Assembly: GCF_016918015.1 (NCBI RefSeq)
Contig: NZ_JAERMK010000030.1
Span: 1-47,357 of the forward strand
Direction: 5' to 3'
DNA from: Glycomyces sp. YM15
GTDB taxonomy: Bacteria > Actinomycetota > Actinomycetes > Mycobacteriales > Micromonosporaceae
DNA length: 47,357 nt
The notes below the pieces were generated by a model that had not been told where the DNA came from, searched no databases, and worked only from the letters and a program-made list of their open reading frames with translations. A program made the translations under genes and the position numbers. This document shows, one piece after another, positions 7,118 through 16,455 of the stretch (position 1 is the stretch's first letter; each line of letters starts with the position of its first letter).

Positions 7118-7324
7118 GCCGTGTCCCGAGTCGCCCGGGGCGGCGGTCCAGCCTCCACAGCGCCGCCGCCCCGGGCTCGAACACGGTGCTTGCGGGCCTG
7201 CGGAAGGGCGGCCGTCATGGGCTCGAGCCCCGCACCGCCGGACTCGCTGCGGCCTACCCCGATCCGACTCTTGACCGAGGCCCGATGATGCCCGTTCTCC
7301 TTGCTGCCACCTGGAATGCGGGCC

Positions 7325-8464
7325 TTACGCGACCTGCCTGCCGTTGATGTAGGCCCGTTCGACCTTCGAGTAGATATCGAGCGGGTCGCCCGACCAGATG
7401 CAGAAGTCGGCGTCCTTGCCCGTCTCGAGGGAACCAAGGCGGTCGTCGACGCCCATGATCGCCGCGGGGTTGATCGTCACCGACCTTAGCGCCGTATCGC
7501 GGTCGAGCCCCGCCTTGACCGCGAGCATCACCTGGATGATCAGGTGCTCGATCGGGACCACCGGATGGTCGGTCGTGATGGCCAGCTTGACGCCGGCCGC
7601 GGCGAGCTTCGCGGCGTTCTCGGGCCGGCGGTTCACCGTCTCCACTTTCGAACGTGAGCACAGCAGCGGCCCGAAGATCACCGGGATCTCACGCTCGGCG
7701 ATCACGTCGGCGAGCAGGTGCGCCTCGGTCCCGTGGTCGAGCACCAGGTCGTACCCGAACTCCTCGGCCACGCGCAGCGCCGTCGCGATGTCGTCGGCCC
7801 GGTGGCAGTGCTGGCGCCAGGGGATCTCGCGGTCGAGGACCTTCCCGAGCACTTCGAGTTTGAGGTCGCGGTCGGGATCGTCCGCACCGCGATAGTTCGC
7901 GGCCTCCACGAACGCCTGCCGCAGCACGCCCGCCGTGCCCAGTCGCGTCGACGGCGTCTTCTTCTGCTCGCCGTACACGCGCTTCGGGTTCTCGCCGAGC
8001 GCCGACTTCACCCCCGACGGCGACCGCAGCACCATCTCGTCCACAAAGCGGCCCACGGTCTTGATCGCGACGGTCTCGCCGCCGATCACGTTGCCCGAAC
8101 CGGGGTTCACGTTCACCGCCAGCACGCCGCCCTCGAGCGCTTCAGCGAAGCCCGGTTCGGCGGGGTTGATGCCGTCCAGCGCCCGCACGTACGCGGTGTT
8201 CGGGTCGGTCATCTCGTTCGAGTCGTTCCCCGCCCAGCCTTCGGCGACTTCGTGCACGCCCAGGTGGGTGTGCGCGTCGATCAGGCCCGGCACGATCCAT
8301 TTGCCGGTCGCGTCCTCGATCGGGACCCCTTCCGGCACGGGGAGGCCGGCGCCGCCGACGGCGCTGATGCGGCCGTTCTCGACGAGGATGACGCCGTGCT
8401 CGATCGGTGGTGAGGTGATGGGGACGATCGTCGCGCCGCGCAGTGCGAAACCGGCCTCGGACAT
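7325..8464 (-). CDS. amidohydrolase family protein (imidazolonepropionase-like)
   Basis: The 379-aa protein has the amidohydrolase fold: a short N-terminal beta-sandwich (FALRGATIVPITSPPIEHGVILVENGRISAVG), metal site PGLIDAHTHLG at about 60-70, barrel histidines in QHCHRADD (about 225) and LDHGTEAH (about 245), the catalytic Asp in AITTDHPVVP (about 305), and the C-terminal LETGKDADFCIWSGDPLD. Substrate cannot be named: related proteins include dipeptidases and imidazolonepropionase-like enzymes, and annotation as a general cytoplasmic hydrolase is safest. ATG 8464 is preceded by GAAGGCGGG. It is transcribed in the same direction as the hydrolase at 8717, 252 bp upstream. Confidence 0.88.
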   Translation of the reverse strand: MSEAGFALRGATIVPITSPPIEHGVILVENGRISAVGGAGLPVPEGVPIEDATGKWIVPGLIDAHTHLGVHEVAEGWAGNDSNEMTDPNTAYVRALDGINPAEPGFAEALEGGVLAVNVNPGSGNVIGGETVAIKTVGRFVDEMVLRSPSGVKSALGENPKRVYGEQKKTPSTRLGTAGVLRQAFVEAANYRGADDPDRDLKLEVLGKVLDREIPWRQHCHRADDIATALRVAEEFGYDLVLDHGTEAHLLADVIAEREIPVIFGPLLCSRSKVETVNRRPENAAKLAAAGVKLAITTDHPVVPIEHLIIQVMLAVKAGLDRDTALRSVTINPAAIMGVDDRLGSLETGKDADFCIWSGDPLDIYSKVERAYINGRQVA

Positions 8465-8564
8465 GGACCCGCCTTCCAGTTGGCTCGTGGGGTGGTCGGT
8501 GGGGCCTCGACCCCGGCCCTCATCTTGCCCCACTTGCTAGCCGTGCGGCTAGCGCGGTGGCGGT

Positions 8565-8720
8565 TTCGTGGAGCGCGTACGGCGTACATTGTGCGGCGTA
8601 CGTTGTACCGGGCACGTCGTATGCTGCGCTGCAACGGCGTACAGCGTATGACGTGCAGCGTACGAGGTGCGACGGCCGCTTCTCAGCGTGCAATGTACGT
8701 CGTACTGTGTACGGCGTCAG
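8565..8720. repeat. degenerate CGTAC/CGTAY-rich tract
   Basis: About 150 bases between two minus-strand genes are packed with GCGTAC, GTGTAC, CGTATG and related 5-6-mers every 6-14 bases (for example GCGTACGGCGTACATTGTGC at 8575-8594). The spacing is irregular, so it is not a clean tandem repeat. No coding function or known site is assigned. The tract runs up to the stop of the downstream hydrolase. Confidence 0.6.
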
Positions 8721-9658
8721 CTCGCCCAGCGGATGATCTCCTTCGTGATCGTCTCCGGGACCTCCTGTTGCGGGAAGTGGCCGATGCCGTCGAGGAGCTT
8801 CCATTCGTAGCGTCCGTATACGTACCGGCCCGAGCCCTGGGCCGTGCGCGGCAGCACGCACGAGTCGAGCGCGCCGTGCAGTTGGAGCGTCGGCACCGGT
8901 GTCGGCCGCTGCAAGAGCTTCACGAACCGCCGCCCGGCCAGGCCCATCGCGGTGCGGAACGGCCATCGGAACGCTTCAAGGGCGCAGAACGCCGCCTGCG
9001 GGATCTGGATGACGTCTCGGCACGCCCGCACGTACTCCTGGAAGTCGCGGCTGCCGCGCCAGCCCGGGCCGGACCACGCGTACATGAGGTCGGCGACTTT
9101 CCTTGCGTCCCAGTCGGTCAGCTTGTGCTCGTAACGGGGCATCTGGAACGCGAAGAGGTGCCGGGAGGCCGTCAGCTGCCCCTTCGGGTCGACTGCGAGC
9201 GCGGCGCGCTGGCGCAGCGGATGGGCGGCCCCGATGACGACGAGGGATCTGAACTGGCGGGGGTGGAACGCGGCGGCGGCGAAGCCGAGGATGCCGCCGA
9301 GGTCGTGCCCGACGACGGTGGCCTCGCGTTCCCCGAGAGCGCGCACGAGCCCCACGACGTCGGCGGCCATCGTGTACGCGTCGTAGCCGCGCGGCGGCTT
9401 GTCCGAGGCGCCGTAGCCGCGCAGGTCGGCGGCGACGACGCGGAAGCCGGCGCCGGCGAGGGCCGGGATCTGATGGCGCCAGGCCCACCAGAACTCGGGG
9501 AAGCCGTGCAGCAGCAGGATGAGCGGGCCCTCGCCTGCCTCCACGACGTGGAAGCGCGAGCCGTTGGCGTCGATGTGCCGGTGGGTCCATGGGCCTTGCT
9601 TGATCGCGGCGCTGTCGGCGAAGGTCTTGCGGGTCACGCGCTCAGCGTACGAGGTCAC
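8717..9658 (-). CDS. alpha/beta hydrolase, epoxide hydrolase-like
   Basis: The 313-aa protein has HGFPEFWWAWRHQ (oxyanion loop) and the nucleophile elbow GHDLGG with aspartate as nucleophile, which is diagnostic of the epoxide hydrolase/dehalogenase branch rather than serine esterases. ADLRGYGASDKP follows the first beta strands, a cap region lies in the middle, LHGALDSCVLP offers the acid residue, and GIGHFPQQEVPE carries the catalytic His. It probably opens epoxides of small organic compounds in the cytoplasm; the substrate is unknown. I prefer GTG 9658 (MTSYAERV...), although GTG 9637 is also possible. It lies downstream of acs on the same strand, separated by the poly-G/C tract. Confidence 0.85.
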   Translation of the reverse strand: MTSYAERVTRKTFADSAAIKQGPWTHRHIDANGSRFHVVEAGEGPLILLLHGFPEFWWAWRHQIPALAGAGFRVVAADLRGYGASDKPPRGYDAYTMAADVVGLVRALGEREATVVGHDLGGILGFAAAAFHPRQFRSLVVIGAAHPLRQRAALAVDPKGQLTASRHLFAFQMPRYEHKLTDWDARKVADLMYAWSGPGWRGSRDFQEYVRACRDVIQIPQAAFCALEAFRWPFRTAMGLAGRRFVKLLQRPTPVPTLQLHGALDSCVLPRTAQGSGRYVYGRYEWKLLDGIGHFPQQEVPETITKEIIRWAS

Positions 9659-9778
9659 CGCCCGGCGGCGGCGAGGCGGAGGCCGGGAGTGGAATCGGAG
9701 GTCGCGCTCGAGGGCACCGGGAAGGGCGGCGGGTGCGGAGTGCGTGCCTCGCACGGCAGGGGAGTGCGGCACGACGGC

Positions 9779-9882
<104 letters not shown>

Positions 9883-9891
9883 CTACTCGTC

Positions 9892-11850
<1,959 letters not shown>

Positions 11851-12178
11851 GGGTATTCGCTCCTTACAGACCTACGCGCCAATGCGCGACTGTGAGGCGG
11901 GTCTATGTTCGGCAACACTACCGCGATGAACCCGATACGAATACGGGCGGCCGCTGCGGCACCGGCATCTGGGACCGCCCTTCGCCGAACGGTCCGCGGA
12001 CGGTCGGCGGACGGCCCGCGAAGGGCGCACGCCCACGCCTCGGGGGCCGTGCGGCGCCGATTCGGGAGGTATCGTCGGACCGGTGCACGATCCTGGACGA
12101 CGACACCATCGTGTGACTGCCCTCTAGCCCGCCCAGTGCGCCGTTTGCGCGCTCCGCCCAAAAGGTAAGGTTCCGCCC
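11851..12178. other. divergent promoter region, acs / Fic-like gene
   Basis: This 328-bp region contains the acs ribosome-binding site and presumably both promoters. It is rich in overlapping GGTCCGCGGAC/GGCGGACGG short palindromes (about 11989-12020). I see no gene. Confidence 0.4.
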
Positions 12179-12934
12179 GTGGATCCTCTCGCGCCTCTCC
12201 TCGAACTCTCCGAGGTTGCCGACGCCCTTGAGAACGCCAGAGCCAACGTCGACCGGATGCTCTGGCACGAGGCCCTCCGCGGCGGCGACGATCTCGTCGC
12301 GGCGGAAGTGGCCCTGCACAGTGCCTCCGCGACGCTGGCCCTCGACGGGTACGACTGCGACGTGGAGCGCCTGCGCGACCGGGACTTCGACGACCCCGCC
12401 GTCAGCGGGGTCCTCCGCGTCGGCGAGGCCCTGCCCGGCCTCGCCCCCATGTGGCCGGTCTCGCCCCGCTACGTGCTCGCGAAGCTGCACACCCTGGCCA
12501 CCAAGGAGTTCCCCGACGCGGGCGTCGACTTCGAGCCCGGCCGCATCGAGGTGGACGAGTCGGGGATGAACCGCATCAACGCCCTGTGCGCGCTGGTCAC
12601 CAACCCGACCAAGGAGATCCCGGCCGCGATGGCCGCCGCCGTCGTGCACGGCGAGCTCCTCGCGGTGCGCCCGTTCCCGGTGGCCAACAACGTGGTCGCC
12701 CGCGCCGCCGCGCGCCTCGTGCTCGCCAGCAAGGGCCTCGACCCGAAGCTGCTGATCACCGTGGACGCCGGGCACCTCGAGCGCGCGCCGGAGTACGTGG
12801 GCGCGCAGCGCGCCTGGTCCACTGGCACGCCGGACGGCGTGCGGTCGTGGCTGAAGCACTACGGCAAGGCGCTCACCGCCGGTGCGGCCGAGACCCTGCA
12901 GATCTGCACCGAGCTGATGAAGGACGCGACCTAG
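12179..12934 (+). CDS. Fic-like protein with degenerate catalytic motif
   Basis: The 251-aa, mostly helical soluble protein contains the line ELLAVRPFPVANNVVARAAARL at about 158-179. This aligns with the Fic core HPFxxGNGRxxR, but the catalytic His is Arg164 and the GNGR becomes ANNV. Related proteins in actinobacteria are often filed as Fic-family or oxidoreductase; AMP transfer by the usual mechanism is not expected. GTG 12179 is preceded by AAGGTAAGG. It is divergent from acs, a recurrent neighbour as far as I recall. Its TAG overlaps the stop of the convergent DUF4229 gene in a shared CTAG. Confidence 0.6.
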   Translation: MDPLAPLLELSEVADALENARANVDRMLWHEALRGGDDLVAAEVALHSASATLALDGYDCDVERLRDRDFDDPAVSGVLRVGEALPGLAPMWPVSPRYVLAKLHTLATKEFPDAGVDFEPGRIEVDESGMNRINALCALVTNPTKEIPAAMAAAVVHGELLAVRPFPVANNVVARAAARLVLASKGLDPKLLITVDAGHLERAPEYVGAQRAWSTGTPDGVRSWLKHYGKALTAGAAETLQICTELMKDAT

Positions 12935-13176
12935 GCGTCGTCACCGGCGAGTTCGGCGCGCAGGCGCTGCTTCTCGTCCCGGCGGCGCTTGACGGCCGCG
13001 TCGACGTGGTCGATCATCGCCTCGCGCTGGCCGCGCAGGAGGACGAAGCCGAGCAGCATCGACCCGAGCAGGCCGATCGCGAGCGCCAGCAGCGCGTTGA
13101 TGAAGAACATCAGCGGCACGGCGATCACGGCGATGAGCGCCACGCGGTACAGGTAGAACTTGACGACCGGATTCAC
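12931..13176 (-). CDS. DUF4229 family small membrane protein
   Basis: Eighty-one residues: two transmembrane helices (VALIAVIAVPLMFFINALLAL, and IGLLGSMLLGFVLLRG) followed by a charged cytoplasmic tail (REAMIDHVDAAVKRRRDEKQRLRAELAG). This layout fits DUF4229, an actinobacterial family commonly found next to menaquinone genes; function unknown. The GTG start at 13176 overlaps the upstream stop (GTGA), giving translational coupling. A longer ORF extends upstream in the same frame but runs inside the preceding gene, so the short form is chosen. Confidence 0.8.
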   Translation of the reverse strand: MNPVVKFYLYRVALIAVIAVPLMFFINALLALAIGLLGSMLLGFVLLRGQREAMIDHVDAAVKRRRDEKQRLRAELAGDDA

Positions 13177-13589
13177 GTCGGCCGCTCCTCTCCGAATGCT
13201 TTGATGCCCGCGAACCACAGCGAGCCGTAGACGAGTGCGGCCGCGAGGCCGCCGAGACCGCCGGTGAGCATGGGCGGCCATGCCGTCGGCGCGATGATCG
13301 CGACCGCGAACCCGGCGGCGAGGCCGAGCAGGACGCCGACGAGCATGAGGCCCCAGCGGGCCGCGCCCGCGTAGCGCCGGAACTGCTCGGTGTACACCCA
13401 CACCGTGGGGAGGGCCGCGATCCAGCCCGAGGTCCGGCCGAAGGTCCGGCCGGTCGGGAGGACGAACACCAGGTCGATGACGACGAGGACGACCGCGCCC
13501 ATCACGAAGTAGGCGAGGGCGGTGCCCAGGAGCTGTCCGAGGGTCTCGACCCTCGGGCGCCCCTCCTGCGGGGAGGTGCCTCGCGCCAC
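13173..13589 (-). CDS. membrane protein downstream of mqnE
   Basis: The 138-aa product has four hydrophobic helices: LGTALAYFVMGAVVLVVIDLVFVL, GWIAALPTVWVY, WGLMLVGVLLGLAAGFAVAIIA and GGLGGLAAALVYGSLWFAGI. No named domain is recognised. GTG 13589 overlaps the mqnE stop by one base (TAGTG) and its own TGA overlaps the DUF4229 start, so mqnE and the two membrane proteins form one tightly coupled unit. A role close to the membrane steps of menaquinone synthesis is possible but not shown by sequence. Confidence 0.72.
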   Translation of the reverse strand: MARGTSPQEGRPRVETLGQLLGTALAYFVMGAVVLVVIDLVFVLPTGRTFGRTSGWIAALPTVWVYTEQFRRYAGAARWGLMLVGVLLGLAAGFAVAIIAPTAWPPMLTGGLGGLAAALVYGSLWFAGIKAFGEERPT

Positions 13590-14764
13590 TAGAACTTCAC
13601 CGATTGCGGTTCGGCCCGACGCTCGCCGATCGTCTGCGGCCCTTCGTATTCGCGCACGACCTCGTAGCGGGTGTTCCGCTCGACCGGCTGGAACCCGGCG
13701 TCCCGGATGAGCTCGAGGAGGTCCTCGCGGGTCATCTTGTCGGGGGTCCCGTAGTCGTCGGCGTCGTGCGTGATCTTGTACTCCACGACCGAGCCGTCGA
13801 GGTCGTCGGCGCCGAAGGACAGCGAGAGCTGCGCGACGTCGAGGCCGTGCATGACCCAGAAGCACTTGACGTGGTCGAAGTTGTCGAGCAGCAGCCGCGA
13901 GACCGCGAACACCTTGAGCGACTCGGCCGGGCTCGCCATCGTGGTGCGCGCCTGGAGCTTGTTGCGGACCTTGCCGTCCTTGGAGTCGTGGAAGTCGTGC
14001 TGGTAGCGCAGGGGGATGAAGACGGCGAAGCCGCCGGTCTCGTCCTGCAGTTCGCGCAGGCGCAGCACGTGGTCGACGCGGTGCCGGGGCTCCTCGATGT
14101 GGCCGTACAGCATCGTGGCCGGGGTGCGCAGGCCCTTCTGGTGTGCGAGGCGGTGGATGCGCGACCAGTCCTCCCAGTGGCAGGCGTGGTCGACGATGTG
14201 CTGGCGGACCTCCCAGTCGAAGATCTCGGCGCCGCCGCCGGTGAGCGACTCGAGGCCGGCTTCGATGAGCTCGTCGAGGATCTCGTCGGCGCTGAGGCCG
14301 GAGATCTTCTCGAACCACTGCACCTCGGTGGCGGTGAACGCCTTCAGGTTCACCTGCGGGAGGGTCTCCTTGAGCGCCTTGAGGACCCGCGGGTAGTAGC
14401 GCCAGGGGAGGGTCGGGTGGAGGCCGTTGACGATGTGCAGCTCGGTGGGCGCGTCGCCCTTCATCTGCTCGGCGAGGGCCACGGCCTGCTCGACGCGCAT
14501 CGTGTACGCGTCGGTCTCGCCGGGCTTGCGCTGGAACGAGCAGTACGCGCAGGACGCGGAGCAGACGTTGGTGAGGTTGAGGTGCCGGTTGACGTTGAAC
14601 ATGGTCCGGTCGCCGTTCTTGGCGGTGCGGACCCCGTGCGCGAGGCGCCCGAGCCAGGCGAGGTCGTCGGTCTCGTAGAGGCCCACGCCGTCCTCGAAAC
14701 TCAGCCGCTCGCCGGCCGCGAGCTTCTCCTCGATGCCGGCCTTGAACTCGGCGTTGTCGTCCAT
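13589..14764 (-). CDS. mqnE: aminofutalosine synthase (radical SAM)
   Basis: The 391-aa enzyme joins the enolpyruvyl benzoate made by MqnA to a SAM-derived adenosyl radical to form aminofutalosine in the futalosine route to menaquinone. The radical SAM cluster motif C68-SAS-C72-AY-C75 follows NVNRHLNLTNV, as in characterised MqnE proteins. Other conserved stretches are ELHIVNGLHPTLPW, ATEVQWFEKISGLS, GGGAEIFDWEVR and ATMLYGHIEEPRHRVDHV. ATG 14764 is preceded by GGGAG. It is the first gene of a three-gene coupled operon; the partner genes mqnA and mqnC are on the opposite strand 5-7 kb away. mqnB and mqnD are not in this window. Confidence 0.94.
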   Translation of the reverse strand: MDDNAEFKAGIEEKLAAGERLSFEDGVGLYETDDLAWLGRLAHGVRTAKNGDRTMFNVNRHLNLTNVCSASCAYCSFQRKPGETDAYTMRVEQAVALAEQMKGDAPTELHIVNGLHPTLPWRYYPRVLKALKETLPQVNLKAFTATEVQWFEKISGLSADEILDELIEAGLESLTGGGAEIFDWEVRQHIVDHACHWEDWSRIHRLAHQKGLRTPATMLYGHIEEPRHRVDHVLRLRELQDETGGFAVFIPLRYQHDFHDSKDGKVRNKLQARTTMASPAESLKVFAVSRLLLDNFDHVKCFWVMHGLDVAQLSLSFGADDLDGSVVEYKITHDADDYGTPDKMTREDLLELIRDAGFQPVERNTRYEVVREYEGPQTIGERRAEPQSVKF

Positions 14765-14988
14765 GGCGCTCCCAACGTTGTGGCGTTTCCGCCAGGGTAG
14801 CCCCGCCGGGACCCGGTGCAGGGAGCGCACGTTGCGTGATGTGAGGCCGTGAACGGCGGCCGGTGCCGCGGATCGACCGGCACGGTGTGTTCACCGACAC
14901 GGCACCAGTGTGGCGGGCAACCGCAGATGCGAGGCTTGCGTGTCTTCGGTACAGTATTCGTGGCCTCCCCCACAGAAGGACACCTCAC

Positions 14989-16353
14989 ATGCGCGTTACA
15001 CGGTTCGGTGCCCGAGTGATCGCCGCCGCCGGCGCGGCCGCCGTCGTCCTCGGCGGCGCGATGCCCGGATTCGCCGAACCCGGCGTCACCGTCCCCGACG
15101 ACGGGAACCGCCCCGCGGGCACCGCCTCGGACGACACCCCGATCACCAATCCCGCCACCGCGAACGGCCCCCTCGGCGCGCAGATCACCGCCGCCGAAGC
15201 CGACGTCGCGCAGCTCGCCGAGCAGACCACCGCCGCCCAGGAGGAATGGCTCCAGCGCGAGACCCGCCTCACCGACGCGCAGACCGACTGGGCCGCCACC
15301 CTCGCCGAACTCGAGACCGCCCGGGCCGCCCTCGACTACGCCGCGGGCGAGGCCTACGCCGACACCGCCGCCCAGCCGGACACCGACCTCCCCGACCTCA
15401 CCGGCCTCGTCCCCCTCGGCGGCGAATGGGACCTCCCCAGCCTCAACGCCGACTTCGAGGACGCCGCCACCGCCGAATCGGTCGCCCGCGCCAGCCTCGA
15501 CGCCGCGACCCTCTCCGCCGACCGCTCCGAGGACCGCTACATCGTCCTCGACGCCGAATTCGACCGCGCCCAGGCCGCCCTGAACGAGCTCATCGCCGAC
15601 AACCGCGAAGAACTCGAGAAGATCGAAGAGGAACGCGAGGCCGCCGCCGCCCAGCACTCCCGCGACTTCTCGTCCGAAGTCGACGGCTGGGACGCCGCCC
15701 CCGAGGCGAAGAAGGCCGTCGAATACGCGCTCGCCCAGCTCGGCGACCCGTACGTGTGGGGCGCCGAAGGCCCCGACTCCTTCGACTGCTCCGGCCTCGT
15801 CCAATCCGCGTACGCCTACGCGGGCGTCTCGCTGCCGCGCGTGGCCGCCGACCAGTACAACGCGACCCGCGACAAGCCGGTCGACACCGAGAAGCTCCTC
15901 CCCGGCGACCTCCTCTACTGGTGGGACGACCCGGGCAACTGGCAGTCCGTCTACCACACCGGCATGTACCTCGGCGACGGCAAGATGGTGGTCGCCCCCC
16001 GCACCGGCGACGTGGTGAAGATCAGCTCGATCTTCTTCGAGAACTTCGCGGGCGCGCACCGCGTCGTCGACGCCGTCAAGACCGACCCGGACGCCGAGGA
16101 CCCGACCCAGTCGCCCGGCGGCCCGACCTCGTCCCCGAGCCCGCGGCCCCCGACGACCTCGCCCGACGACGAGACCACCTCGCCCGACCCCGAACCCACC
16201 GAGAGCGACACGCCGTCCCAGTCGCCCTCCCCGACGCCCACGCAGACCCCGTCCCCGGACGAGGAGACGCCCTCCGGCGACGGCCAGGACACCCCCGCAC
16301 CGACCACCGCGGACGCGGATTCCGGCACGGTCACGCGTGATCCCGAGGAATAG
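14989..16353 (+). CDS. secreted NlpC/P60 peptidoglycan endopeptidase
   Basis: The 454-aa precursor starts MRVTRFGARVIAAAGAAAVVLGGAMPGFA, a signal peptide cut near residue 30. A coiled-coil region (about 60-220, rich in Glu/Ala with EELEKIEEEREAAAA) precedes the NlpC/P60 domain (about 235-360): PYVWGAEGPDSFDCSGLVQSAY in part, with Cys267 as nucleophile, His323 in YHTGMYLG and a third polar residue further on. Such enzymes cleave gamma-D-Glu-meso-Dap cross-peptides during cell separation (RipA-like). The last about 90 residues are Pro/Ser/Thr/Asp-rich and disordered. AGAAGGA precedes ATG 14989. It stands alone, divergent from mqnE. Confidence 0.9.
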   Translation: MRVTRFGARVIAAAGAAAVVLGGAMPGFAEPGVTVPDDGNRPAGTASDDTPITNPATANGPLGAQITAAEADVAQLAEQTTAAQEEWLQRETRLTDAQTDWAATLAELETARAALDYAAGEAYADTAAQPDTDLPDLTGLVPLGGEWDLPSLNADFEDAATAESVARASLDAATLSADRSEDRYIVLDAEFDRAQAALNELIADNREELEKIEEEREAAAAQHSRDFSSEVDGWDAAPEAKKAVEYALAQLGDPYVWGAEGPDSFDCSGLVQSAYAYAGVSLPRVAADQYNATRDKPVDTEKLLPGDLLYWWDDPGNWQSVYHTGMYLGDGKMVVAPRTGDVVKISSIFFENFAGAHRVVDAVKTDPDAEDPTQSPGGPTSSPSPRPPTTSPDDETTSPDPEPTESDTPSQSPSPTPTQTPSPDEETPSGDGQDTPAPTTADADSGTVTRDPEE

Positions 16354-16455
16354 GGGTACTGCACGGTAGTGGGAAGGCGCGCACGGAACGCCCACGGTAG
16401 ATGGCACGATGGTTGTTGAGTTGCCCGAACGACGCTCCAGCCCCGAGGAGGCTCC

